64,000 bases of DNA from Callaeas wilsoni (taxonomy: Eukaryota > Chordata > Aves > Passeriformes > Callaeidae): the NCBI GenBank assembly GCA_013398955.1, contig VWPU01004606.1, positions 1 through 64,000 of the forward strand, written 5' to 3'. A model generated the notes under the pieces. The model did not search any database. It was not told where the DNA came from and saw only the letters and a program-made list of their open reading frames with translations. Shown piece by piece: positions 34,491 through 47,586 of the stretch; position 1 is the first letter of the stretch; every line of letters starts with the position of its first letter. Position numbers and translations under genes: made by a program.

Positions 34491-37400
34491 CCATGCCATG
34501 GTATCAGAAATCACAAGGAGGCTTGTTCATAAATATACCTCCAGATCACCAAACATTTTAGGGTCAGTGTTAAAGTGAATCAAAATTTTTCTTCTTCTTT
34601 GTAGCAATCACACCTGTCTTGTCTTCATAGGGTTAGCATGAAAATAAGTACCTTTCATCTAACCATTTTTGTTTGGTTCTCTAGATGACTTCCTGTTATT
34701 TAGTCTACAATCAATTTATTACATTAAGTTTATTTCAGACACATCCACTTTTTCAAGATGCAGACTGATTACTTTAAAATTAGTTTGCAACACCAAGCAG
34801 ATGATAAATTTAGTGTGGTCTACACTAGGCTCTATATTCATGACTCATTTTCCACCAAAGCGGGTCTCAGTGTGAATGGAAGATTTTCTCCTGTGTATCA
34901 CTTTAAAAGGACACAGTAAGCATTAGCTTCTGCTCTTGGGTTACCTCTCCTGGGGGGGGCAGAGAGAGAGAGAGTGGGAACAAAGAGAATTTTCTAACCC
35001 TTATTCTGAAGATGACAACCAAAAGTAAAGGTGGTATTTCAGTCTGTTGCACCCTTAAAACATATTCTTCTAACACAAGGGCTAACGTTATGAAACTGAT
35101 GAAATACAATTCAGCTCTTTCCTTACTATGTCCACGAGCCTTGGCATTTTGTTACATATATTTTTCTTCTTTATTGCCATTTTCTTTCTATTTCCTCCTT
35201 TACCCCTTGCTACTGTATTTCCAAGTGTCATGTCTTCTCTTTGTGCACATGTGTACACAGAGTGAGAAGGAAAAAGCTTTCCAAAGGATTTAGAACTCTT
35301 CCATTTTCCTTGGCAGATATCATAAGTGAAATGGAAATCTTGAGGTCAGAAATTCAGTTTCCCACATCCCTCATGTTTTCTTCTATACTGTCGCCAAGAA
35401 AGAGCTTTGGGAATCCCTCCTTCTCTTATGATCAATTCCTTCATACAATAAAGATTTCTTCAGAGTTAGTGGCCTTCCTTCTCCACCTTCTGGTCACCCC
35501 AAGAAAGCTTCTGTGGTCCAACATGAAAGAATTACTGATGTATTTTATTCATTAACATAAACTAAGAAAGGGCTCTGTTTTAGCCTACTAAACCTATTTT
35601 CTTACTACAACTGGTCCCTTAAAATTCTCCATTTTTATATTCAAAGAAAAAAATACCTATAAAAATAAAAAAGACAGTCCTTTAAAGGTTCTTGAGGTGT
35701 GGCAAATTCTTACACTTAACAGCATATTTTCTTAAGACAAAACAAAGTTTACAACTTTTAACTAAGTTAATTATGTCTTTAAGATATGTACCTCTAAACG
35801 TCACCTGACATCTAACTTATTCTAATTTTATTATTTAACCTGGTTTAAAATTTCAGAAATGTTCATCTCTATGTCCAATTTCATTCCTAGTGGATTTTGT
35901 TTACCAGTATCATGGCAAGTGTATATTGTCTCAAATGATCAATATGGGCAATATTTCCAAGTACTCCTACACCTGCCCTTTAATGAAATATAATTCACCT
36001 CCTGTTTATTTAGACTCTCAATATTTATGCATAGTCTTCTTTCTTACTGAGTCATTTATATTCATGGTGGTGCAATTTCTTCTTTCTAGGATGCACCACC
36101 CTGACGCATTTATAGATTTCCCCTAGATTATTTGATTAGTAAATCACTTGTTTCCTCACTTCAGCCTTTCTTAATTTTCTGTCTCCCCCAATAAGTGTTT
36201 AATTATAGCTAATGCTTCCATTTCCTTGCTATCCATTAAATTGTCATCTTCATTTCCTCTTTCTTGTTCATTTGCTCCCCTAATTTAAATTTTTGACCCC
36301 TCTAAGCTATCTATTTTAGTCTTCAAACTTCCCACCTTTCCCTTCCAGAAAAAACTTTATCCTACTGAATACCTGTTGTGCTTTTTTAGGATCCTGCTAA
36401 CTTTTTTCACCATGGTAGCTACTAATACGTTTAAGGGGAATAAAATTATTCTTCCCCTAATTCTGAATGTGTGTTACCTGTTCAGCATAGAAACCTTTTC
36501 CTGGGACATAAAAACTAGTGCCAGGATCTGCTAATGTAAACCTGGACTGATTTCAGTACCTAGCTTTCAGTACCTCTTCTACGTGTCTCCAGTCTGAAAG
36601 AGCAGCAAGCTATCTACAAATATACTGTAAACCCTTGAATTTCTGGTGGCTTCTCCCATCATCAGGGAGCCCCTGTCGAGTCTCTTCACATGCAGGTATT
36701 CCCATCATAAAGAATTTGTATTACAAATACAAGATATTTTAGCTCCTCTAAACAAGAACATGTCCATTTTCTCCCTTAAGACCCTTGGAAGTTGTATTGA
36801 GTAGTTATCTACGTGCTTTAGTGTTTGCAAAGAACATAGGATAAGCAAATATTAGTAATTCATTTTCACGTCCAGAATTAGACAATAAAGTTACAAAGGT
36901 TTAATGAATAGGTTCACACCAATAAAACAAGCTGCAAGCTTTCATCAATATCAGTGTTAGATCTCTCTCTTGTCATCTAACAGTCATCTCCCTTGTCATC
37001 TAACCACAAGCTCAGCTGTGTGTCTGCTCTTGCATAAACCTTAGGTCTGACACACTGAAAGGGTACTGCAGTCTGAGGACAGAGGTAAATTCTAAACCTA
37101 AATCTCTCCCTGCCTTTTTTTCCAGACGTGTCCCTTTTCATAACATCAAGATTTCTGGAAGCAGAAGTCAGTCAAGACTTTGAACTTAGCTTTTTCCCTA
37201 GGAAAACTTCCTCACATACCCATATATTAAGAAAACATTATTGTCTAAATGAAGCCATCTATAACCAGATACAAGCAGTTCATCAGTCTTCTGAGCACAA
37301 AATATTCTTTCCCTCCTGGCAGAGAGAAATTGAGATCTCAGGACAAAAGCAGGAGATTATCCACCAACCTATTTATAAATTGTAAGTCTATGTTACATGC

Positions 37401-37679
37401 ACATATATGTATGTGTTTACATATATATATTTATGCGATTATGTGTGTATGTTTTAATCGAGCTATGGACAATAATAATAAAGTGCATTTTTTGATTACT
37501 GAATTCCTGACCCTGGCTGGAAGCCTACTATGGCAGACACCTCACATTTTCCTACAAACCATCTATTCTGTTTCGCTTCGTTGTCTATGTCCAGAGAAGC
37601 AACACTTTTATTATCCTCTCATTGGCCAATCAGTTGCTGCAGAAGGAGGGTTTCTCTAACCACCTTCCTTGCTAGTTAA
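34491..37679. other. G-poor, pyrimidine-rich plus strand, no gene found
   Basis: From about 35100 to 37130 the plus strand is strongly depleted in G. In three sampled lines (35161-35220 and 36241-36360) I count 10 G against 50 C in 180 bases. An AG-repeat lies at 34962-34975 after a run of G. Minus-strand translation gives only short broken frames. It may be a decayed A-rich retroelement interior on the minus strand or a mutational strand bias. TA-rich simple sequence lies at 37404-37450. Confidence 0.4.
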
Positions 37680-37810
37680 ATCACAGAATATTTGAGATGG
37701 AAGGGACCTGCAAGGATCATCAAGTCCTACTTCTAAGTGAATGGCCCATACGGGGATGAAACCCATGACCCTGGGGTTATTTCTGTGCTCTAACCAGCTG
37801 AGCTAATCTT
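37680..37810 (-). mobile_element. tRNA-Ile-headed SINE with CR1 tail (TguSINE1-like)
   Basis: Read on the minus strand, the head is tRNA-like: ATTAGCTCAGCTGGTTAGAG, with A-box TAGCTCAGCTGG (plus 37794-37805), then a decayed B-box GGGTTTCATCCC (plus 37753-37764) and TATGGGCCAT, closely following tRNA-Ile. The tail is a CR1 3' end (plus TCACAGAATATTTGAGATGG at 37681). A pol III promoter from the tRNA and a borrowed LINE tail allow mobilisation by CR1. Such tRNA-Ile/CR1 chimeras are known as TguSINE1 in passerines. The anticodon arm and T-loop are mutated, so it is not a tRNA gene. Confidence 0.82.
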
Positions 37811-39349
37811 ATGGTGTATTTATTCATACCTGCCTGTCTCTGTCCATTTCCAGGGCCCAAAACCTCTAGTATGTACTTAGAAATCTGACTTCTTTCTGGT
37901 GCTAAACACAAATCATTCAAAAGCAGTTAGAGAGGAAAATATTTCTCAGCCTTCTCTTAGAGAATCAGCCAATGTAAATATTGGTGGTGCCAAGAAATCC
38001 TGCCAACCAGAGATGAGTGAAATGATTTATATGTAAAATAACTGGTAGCTATAGCCCATGACAACAGGAGAATTTTCTGCTACTCCAGCTGTCATCCCAA
38101 ATGGGAATTTCATTTATTACCTATCTATCTTCTTTATTTTGTAACTTTCCAATTACAATAAGAAAACCAGCAGTAGTTACAAGCAATTAACATTTACTTT
38201 ACTTGATTCTGAAAGTTTGGTCACACTTGCCGGTTTAATCTGCATATAAACTGATAGCCTGGCAAAACTGGCCTTTGAAAAAAAGCGTATGGTAGAGTTA
38301 ATCATCGTGAAGTCCTCAAGGCTTTGCAAATCATTGGAAAGGCATCCAAGCAAGCGGTTCAACAACATTAAATCTTAGCAGCTATATGTTAGGTACCAAA
38401 GTCATGTTCCAATATTTTATATCACTTTAAGCTAAAAATCTTCTGTCACTGATATTGAAGAAAAAGTTATTCTGTATTATTCTGTATTGGAATTACTGTC
38501 AAGTCCTTTTATTTGTTATGAATAATTAATCAGCTTGTAGGGAATTGTTTCTGCATATTTATTCACAAATAAATATTTATCTTTATATGTAAAATGCTTA
38601 CTATGAAATTATTGCTTAGTGAATTTTGCAAGGTATTTCTGTGGTGATTAATTTTTCTCTTGATAATTACGGTAAAGATAAAGTATGTGTGTAAGGCCTC
38701 TTGCACAGCATATGAACACAAACATGTCTGTGTAGATATTGGACTGAACTGGTTCTTCTGAATCTTCTGCAAAAACACTCATATAAACCTAAGACAAATT
38801 GTTGTCAGGTCTATACTAAAAACAGTGTCATGTGAAACCTTCTTCTAAGATGCATTTTCTTAGGGTAGTAGCAGATTTCTTATCCCAACCTCTTGTTCTT
38901 TTTATCACCATCGAAGAGAGGAATGTTGGATGCTTCCAATTTAAGCATTAATCATAAAAGCAGAAGGTATGGGTATTACCAGCCTACTTTTAAGGTGGGG
39001 TGAATTGCATTTTGCAGCTTCTGAAGGATTGAACAACACATGATTGAACAACTCAAGAGTCCAGGCCTACAAATTCAGCTTTTTCAGAATCCTTCTCAAG
39101 CTTCACTGCATCACCTCACAAAGATGTTATGAAATCCATGTGTGATCTATGTTTTCTCACCTTCTCACAAACCAGATGATTACAGTTTGAAAACATGGCT
39201 ACAGAGTTAACTCTCTTTTTAAAGAGTTCTCTGCTGGCAACTGGAATTGGAGTTAAATAAAGGGAAAAAAATAGTCTGAGTAGGTTTTGGCCGTTTTGGT
39301 AAGCAGCATCCAAAAGCCAAAAAGTTATGTTGACTAGTAACCAGGTAAT
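37811..39349. other. Unassigned AT-rich sequence
   Basis: No repeat or exon recognised. Confidence 0.5.
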
Positions 39350-39617
39350 TTGCTTTCCTAGTGATAAGTCTAGAGCCAATGGACACAAAATGAAACTCAG
39401 GAGGTTCCTTCTGAACAACATAAAGCACTTTTTGATTGTGAGGATGACCAAGGAGAGTCACAGGTTGATCACGGAAGTTCTGGAGATTCCAGTCTTGGAG
39501 AGAACCAAAAGTGGACTGGACATAGTCCTAGTTCTAGGTCACCCTGCTTGAGTCAGAGATTGGACCAGATGCTCTCTAGAGGTCCCTTCCAACCTCAACC
39601 ACTCTGTGATTGTGGGA
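39350..39617 (+). mobile_element. CR1 LINE, old 3' fragment
   Basis: Plus-strand copy. The frame at 39327-39551 carries the ORF2 C-terminal blocks SRANGHKMKLRRFLLNNIK and LEIPVLERTKSGLDIV, then the 3' UTR TGCTTGAGTCAGAGATTGGA and the tail CCAACCTCAACCACTCTGTG (39590). Diverged, with a stop near 39550. Truncated on the 5' side. Confidence 0.9.
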
Positions 39618-42600
39618 ACCATTAAAGAATTAAATAGAATTTTGTCTAGCCTGTGGCCATTCTCCAGTTTCTCAATTCTGCATGAAACATTTCAGTTTAG
39701 ATTTCTCCTGAAAGTCCTGAACTCCCCTTGTTTTTGTGTTCTAAAGGCAACTGGAAAATTTGTGCCTGTCACACAACCAGAATTATGTTTTCAAAGTTAC
39801 ATATATTTCCCTACACCTGCAACTCAGAATACAAAATCTTCAAGCAGAAAGGAAGGTACTGACCAAAACTACAGCCTGACTAACAAGATTTTTAGAGAAA
39901 ATGGTTATTCACATATTCTGAAAAGTCTCTATTCAGCTCACTATGTCAGAAAGAATTCCTAGAACACATTTCAGTTCTTTGTCCAGTTCAGTGTAATAAC
40001 TGAAAATTGCTTCCATTAGTCAGTGAACTTTTGCAGTTTGATAGACCTTACCATCAATCATTTTTTCTAGCATTCAGCCTAGATTGCCCTTTGCTCCATT
40101 TATTTCCATGAGTGTTAATTATAAGCATTTCTAGCCACTAACAGTTTTTCTTCCTTCCTGGTGCACACAGTCATTTAATAACTGTATAATGATTTGAGCT
40201 CATTTGCATAATGCTCTGTAAGTCTTTGCTCTATCAGAAATCCCACTGACTTCAACAGGCTGTAATTATTGAACCAAATCTTCAATCGTGACATTCACTC
40301 TTGATACCAAAAAGTTCAGGAACTGCATTTAAATCATGGGAATTAATTCAGAGTGGCTCATTCTGGGATCAAGTCTGCAGGAGTTTTATCTTGTAGTTGA
40401 ATGAAGGTCTATCAAGCAGGGAAGATGAGGAGAATAAGGTGGACACCTTGCAGAAGAGAGAGCTGAAGAGCCACATTTATCCATTTCTAAGTAAACAGAG
40501 TGATATTTGGAAGTTCCTGATATACTGCTGCTGCATGCAGCAGTTTTTCATCTTGGAGTCCTAAAGCAGATTTTAGTTGTATGTCAGATGCCGTTACTGA
40601 TATTCTATTAGCCTGGTCTGGAAATAATGGCTGCTGTCCAAGTGTTAGGTTTTATGACTTTAACACTCACAATAGCTGGGAAAAATATTTAAAGCAATGT
40701 AATTAAGGTAATTGAATTGACAGTCCAAATGTTAAAATCTAAGCAATTGGAGATTCAACATCAGTTTAATCAGGCCTCAGACCTGTGTTGTGCATGTCTG
40801 TAATTATACTCTGAATTTAACGGGCAGTTATTATATCAGGTGCTTGTTAAAACTCATGAAATCTTTGTACTTTTGAGTTGATATGCCTAATTGAAGTTAA
40901 AAACTATTGTATGAAGTCCTATAAAAGACAACAATAACCTTTTTATTTGTTAAAATATTCACATTAAGAACAATAAATGAAATCCATCAAATATCACAGA
41001 ATATTTAAGCACTTATAAAGAAAAAAAAAGACAAAAAATCATTTTTAAAAAAGGCACTCTTTATACCCTGTAGATAGAATTATGAAAAACTATACTAGGA
41101 TTTGTCATGCACAGAGAGAAAGCAGAAATTTAACAACACATTTTAAAAGCATCACTAAAAGGCAACTCAATAAATTATTTTTTGTCTGTTTCCTGCAAAA
41201 AGCCTCACAGGGTAATAAATCTCAACTATCTGGGAAGCAGTGAGCCTGTAGGCTGAAATTACCTACAAGATGATATGAACTATTTTACACCACAAAAATG
41301 GTATTTCCATCTAATAAGACAGTATTGAGAAATTTATAAAATCAAAACTTCATTGTTAGTAACCTTAATGAGTGCTGAATTTTTTTTCTGAGCTGTAGCC
41401 AAAGTCAAATTGAATTTCTAGACAAACCATTTCTAGCAAGTCAGTCTCTAAGGAACAACCATTCTACCAAGGCAGGAGAGCAAAAAGGAGGTAATTAGCC
41501 TTCACAAGCAGGGGTCCCAATAATGCTTACTCATTATTCAAGGAAGCGAACAATTAGATGCGTATGACCTGATGTGTCTACACACGACACAGTTTTCCAC
41601 TTGAAAGACACTCCTCTGATGAAGAAATCCCATCCATCTTGTAGATTTTGGGGAAGGAAGCTTAAGAATTGTTTGCTTGCGTTTGAAAAGCAGAGAAGCT
41701 GGAGGCCTTAGGACTTGCCAAGAGAATTCTGTTCAAGATGAAGTTTTACAGAAATGCTGCAAATAAAAAAAAAAGATTTATCTAAGTTTTCTTCAAAATA
41801 TAGTCCTGAAATTCAGTCTTACAGTGACAGCAGTTGTAATAGATGTCTCACCACCTCATAAAAAAGAAAAGAGGCCAAGTGATCAATATTTGGGACGAAG
41901 TGTTTTCAAAAGCTTGATCCACATTTCGAAGTTTGTGATCAATACGGAATCACTTCAGTGTGCCACAGCTGCAAAAGGCATTTGACAACTTCACAACAGT
42001 CTTAGAAGACAAAAAAAAATTAGATATGCAACTGAGAGTGCAATGGTCAGAAAAGAGGTGTCTGAAGTAGACAAATAGACCTAGTTTTTGCCTGTAAACC
42101 AGAATTTTGTTATCACATAGTCAGAGACAGCCTGGCACAGACATTCCATTCAAAACTTCAAATCATGTATATTTTTATCCTAATATGTTTTTATTTTCAC
42201 ATCTCCTTCTACTTTCAGTAACCAACCTCCTATTCTTTAATCAAGCTTCTTAATTCCTCTGGAAATCAATGTATAGCAAAATGATTTTGCATTTTAAAAC
42301 AGACACATGGAAAAATATTAAATTTTCCTTCTGGCACTTTATTCAACAAATATTAAAGAATATCACAGCTTTCTTCATGCCTTCTCTACTTTTCTCAGTA
42401 AAAGCAAGCTGTGCTAGACTGACAAATTGTAGATAACGCCTTTATAAGTGATCTACTGTAGCAAACATAAAAATACAATTAGAATAAAATATTTGAACAC
42501 ATTCCTTCATGTAAGAATGATAAACTGCAATATCTCTCCATCTGTCCTGTAGACATCTATATCTCCCACACAGTTGGATCTGAAAATTATTTCCTTCAAG

Positions 42601-42682
42601 ATTAATCTGACTACATTACACATTGTTTAAACTCAAACCTTTAAACTAGATTCTGTGCTTCAAAGTATGATATAAATGTCGT

Positions 42683-42705
42683 TGTCTTGGGTCCAAACCG
42701 GCACA
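42683..42705 (-). mobile_element. Possible 23-bp LTR scar
   Basis: The plus strand joins TGTCTTGGG, the first bases of the LTR at 29186, directly to TCCAAACCGGCACA, the last bases of the same family. The five bases outside are GTCGT on the left and GTTGT on the right, one transition apart at a CpG. This is what a near-complete internal deletion of an LTR would leave. At 23 bp chance cannot be excluded, nor can a variant LTR end. Confidence 0.45.
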
Positions 42706-45700
42706 GTTGTCCTTCAGAATAATTCAGATATTAAGAGGGAGACTCATCTATGAGAAGATGAGTCGTCCCATTAGAATTTCTGAACGTTTGTTTTCCATCA
42801 AGCAGGCCTCTTAACCACCTCTCAGTTTTCTGTTGATTACAGCATTATGCCACATTTCACAAGTAATTTATTCAGTATTTACCTGTGACACCATTCAAGC
42901 TATCCAGTATTTACTCAAGATCTTAACTTTTCTGGGAACAGAGACAGAATGTTTACTAGCTCAAGATCTTTGACATAGGTTACTAATCAAAATAAACATA
43001 TGTTAAAAAAATGAAAGAGCAATATTTACCTTTGGTGTCAAAATGAATGCAAGACTTCTCTCATTTAAGCTTATTTCAAAGGGTTATGTGCATTTTCAGA
43101 GTTCCCAAAAGGTGTAGGGACTTAATAGTAATAACAGGAGCCAAGTGGAAAACCACGTCCTTCTTTCCAATGGAAAATGTTTGTTTTATTTGTTTTCTGG
43201 AGGAGAATGCATATTTTAAATGAAAGACCGATTTCCTAAAGAAAAAAAGAGATAATAAAATGTGGAAGAAATGTAACATTTGTAGGAAACCGGCAAAAGT
43301 ACGGATTGGCAATGGCTGGTAATTGAAGGTGGATTATTTGGTGGGATGAAGGAGAACACTGGAAAGAAAAACATTTGTCTTAAGAGACTTCCCTACCAGA
43401 ATTCCTGAAGGGTGGGAATTAGGATGGATCTGACTGTTTTCATCTGTAATTTTTTGTACAAGTTAAGCACCATGTTATTTTGATGCCAGTGATATTTGCT
43501 GATAAACCTATGCTAGGAGCACTGTCAATACAGATGGAAATATTCTGTAGGAAAAATTAAGGGCACTCGATACTTAATTACTTTTTTTTTTTTTACTGTT
43601 ATAAATGCCTACAAATTCGAGGCAACTGAGAATGACCTAGATATGGCAGGCAATTTCCAACCACAAGTCAGTATTATGATCAACCTGTGAAAAAAGACAG
43701 ATGTTATTCTGAATTGCTTCCAAAGAGTCAGAGAGTCATGAAGTTCAACATGTAATGTACATTCAAATTAGGATACACAATGAGACTGTATAAATTCAAA
43801 TTATTGAATTAATTGAAATTTAAAATTGCAATGAGACCTATTAAAAGCCACAGAAATGCTCATAATTTTTGTGGCCAAATGACGAGAAATAAAAACTGCC
43901 AAATGTAGAGTGTGGAGAAAATATATGGAAGATACTATTTCCAATATATATTCCCAGAAAAATTTTGGAAACATTTCTGTGGAAAAACTTCCAGTTATGG
44001 TTCAGGCACTACTGAACAGGATTAAGCTGAAAAATAAAAAAGAATCACAATAAAAAAAACCTGGATTTTTCTGGGGGAAATTCTTATTTATTGGTGGGGG
44101 TGCATTGTTGTTTGAAAGCAGAGACTGTAGGAAAAATGAAGTGCAAGAGTAGGCAGCTAAGAAATCATTTCCTAAGGTAAGTTACTATAAAGAGCATTAC
44201 ATGTTCCGACTTTATTGTTGCCCACAGTATTGCAAAATTACATTCTCTGGAATGTAATTCCAGATATTAACTTATTTGGAGTTATATGAGAAAACTAAGG
44301 TATTGCATGTTTTTTGAACAATAGTATATTATAGAAATCTGTTGCCTTTGGGAAACATTCTGTCAGAAATTCTTCTAATAGTCAATAACATGAGGTGAGG
44401 AACAAAACCTTTGAGGCAGGAATGGATCTGAGCTCAGAGCTACACTGTGAAAATCAAGAAACTGAATTTCACTGTGTAATGGCTTCACTGAGCCATTGTA
44501 ATACAAAGTTTCCCAGATACATCTATTCCATCACAGGCTCTCTATTCCCACCATTTTAAAATAAGAAAAGGAAACTCATTAAAGCAAAATCAGTTTGATT
44601 TTAAGCATTTGATTCATCTCTTTCAGAAGAACACCATGTGGAACAATTTTTGCAGCAGATTTGAACTTGGCAATTTGCCCACTTCTGCCATAAACAAAGT
44701 CTGGACATCTAATGTCATCCCAGAATAGGTGTGATGCACCTTGGATATCTAAGAAGATATGAGACAACACTTTCTCCAGTCATTACACACTAACCTAATT
44801 TATATTCTTGGGCTCTTTTCCTTCACTACTCTCATTTCACCATAATCACTTTAAAATCTGTGCCTCCCTGATAAACATTAAGCACTAGTTCAGTCAAATC
44901 CTCTGTTTTTATTTTTTTCTCTGTAGTGCTTGAATCTCCAAGTCTACCTCAGTTTAAACATAGTCCTGTGGGACTTCTGACTGTGTATTGAAGGTAAAAA
45001 AAAAAGTATCAATGAAGTTTTAGTGGCAGACCTTAGCTTTGAAGATATTTTTCTAAAACTACAAATGCTTCCAATTACACGTGCTTACAAATTGTTTATT
45101 GATTTCTCTAATACTCCCATGCAATTTTTCAGACAATTTGAGTTAATTAATTTATTTCCAAGGAATCTGAACCTACATTCAACATATGAGACTGAAAAAA
45201 TAAGTCTTTTTCTTGCCTTTCACACTTCTTTTTCATGTGTCTAGAAATTGTCTTTTCAAAATATTTTCTTTTACCATAGTCTGATCAACAGAAACCAAGA
45301 CAGTAAGTAAAGTTTTTAATTTTTAGCTGAGCTGAATCCACTTCAAACCAGTTTTTCAGCTGCATGAAACTAGGAGAAATGTTCAAATCTTACCCGTAGT
45401 ATCTCACTGTAACTAAAGCAGCATTCAAATGTAATTTTGTCATCTTCTGGTCATCCAGAAGGAAGAAAAAAGGATCTTCAATCACCGTTATGGGTATTAT
45501 GGACAACACCTCACTGGATAGGGTAGAGGAGAAAGGGGATTTTTGTGTTGAGTTGGAGCAGACAGTGCAAGATCTTGGGACAGAGAAGTCAGGTCTCAAA
45601 ACTTGTTGAGAAAAAAGGAAGCTTTCAAAGAATCTAGAAAGCTTTACTAGTTTATGCTCAAACAATAGCAAAGTATCAGAGATATATTTACTCTCCTAGC

Positions 45701-47568
45701 TGTAATCTGCTATAGATTCATCCCACTGACTATTTAGTCCAAGCTTGTTCCAGGACCAGATACTTCAAGAGAAAGTGTGACACAGTACAACAGGGCCACA
45801 CTATAATCTCGCTGCTTTTAGGTGAGTTAGTAATTTTTTAACATTTCTTTAAACATTTTTGTTTCCTGCAGTAATAAATTCAAGAGAAAGAAATTCCTTT
45901 TAACAGCTCAAAAATCACTATATTTCTAGTGTCACTCATGTCCTTTTTACATCCTGCTATTGTGTTCTGAAAACAAATAAAATTGTTGTGTTTTAGCTTT
46001 CAACTTTAAATTGATTCATTGCCACAGTGCCATTTCCCACCACCACCAGGATGCTTTGACTAAGGACATTAGAAGGGAAAACAGCAGACAGCAGGAGACA
46101 CCTGCAGTTCTAAACATTTGTAACATACCCATTGAAATAGTTTGGAGAAATATTATGTAAGAAGATGCTGTTGTGAAAAACCATGGTCTTCTGTTGTGTT
46201 GACACCATCTCACTATCTCTGATGGGAAGGTTAAGGAGATAAAAAATTCTGAAAAGGAAAACTCTTTCAAGAAAAATAAACAATAAAAAGGTTAAATAAT
46301 ATATTTAGTGATTATAACTACTAGCATCAGAAGCCTTGCTTTTTGATAATGACACATGGCAAAGAGATACTGAAAGGTGATAAATAGAGTAGTTGTCTGA
46401 GCTCTACCTAAAACAGGATTCTATCTTTTGCTTCCTTTCTGCAGCTACAAGACAGAATTGTCCCTTCAAATACCAAGTAACATGTAGTTGAGGGCTACGG
46501 TAGAAGAACGCACAAGTATTTACTTTAATACGGAATCAAAAATAAGTAGCAAAGTGAATCAGTGCAGGGTAACACATAGGCAAACCTGAAATTTTTACTT
46601 CAAATGCACAGACTGTGGCAGGGTTCATCTTATCCTGAATACATTTCACTTTCAGACAATATTTATTCCTTCACGGAATCACTACAATTTTTTTTTCTTC
46701 TATTGAAATTGTGAAACTCACACAGCTGAAATAAATCATACGTATGTTAATAACAATAAGACTACAAGGCTAATGCAAATAAATACTGAAAGTTTTCACA
46801 GGATTCATTTAAAACTAAACTTCAAACTTCAGTTGCATATTAAAGCTGTAATGCAGAGACATCACAAGGAAAAAAGTTTCTTCAAGCAATTTATTGACCC
46901 AATAATTGAGAATATTTGCATTATACCTATAAGAATTCTGCATGGTTTTAATACTGTGTTTAAACTATGGTTAAATAAAATCTGTTAACTCCCAACATGT
47001 CTCGTACAGAATATTAGCTATAGAAGAACTGGCATATTTAGTTAAAAGCTCCTCCACTGTGCAGCAAAAAACTAACAGAACCCAACAGTGGGAACACTTC
47101 CATCAGGTTCAGTACTGGTGGTGTCATGATAAGGGACTATTCAGTGGCACCACCATTGCTCTGTCATATCACTAAATGCATGTAATTGCTGTTGTGCCCC
47201 TACCTTGACAAAGTTACCCCGAACAAACACTTGGGAACTGACGCGCAGATCACAAATTATGGGAAATCAGAATTTTTCTTCTGCTTACAAATTCTACTCC
47301 TCTCTGAACAATAAATACAGAAACAGGAGAGGACAGCAGTAAGCATATAGCCAGACCACCTCTTGCAAGGAGGAAGCAGCTCTGTCAAAGTATTCTGTGT
47401 TCCTTTACCTTGTTGTCTGAATTAATGCATAACAACAGTGACATCAATTTATGGCAATGAACAAAGCAGCAAAAGAAGAAAAACTCAATTTATTAGTAAG
47501 ATATTAAAGTATCTTATTCTGATGTAGTTCCTCATGGAAGATATACCATACTTTGAGTTAGAATCATA

Positions 47569-47586
47569 GAATGGTTCTTTTTCTGT
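47569..47586 (-). mobile_element. CR1 3' tail scrap
   Basis: The motif AATCATAGAATGGTTC is the terminal signature of CR1 on the minus strand, but no further CR1 sequence follows. It would be an extreme 5' truncation, or a chance match. Confidence 0.4.

Noticed and set aside
37741..37806. tRNA-Ile gene on the minus strand
   Set aside because: The anticodon arm and B-box are mutated and the 3' part continues into a CR1 tail, so it is the head of a SINE.
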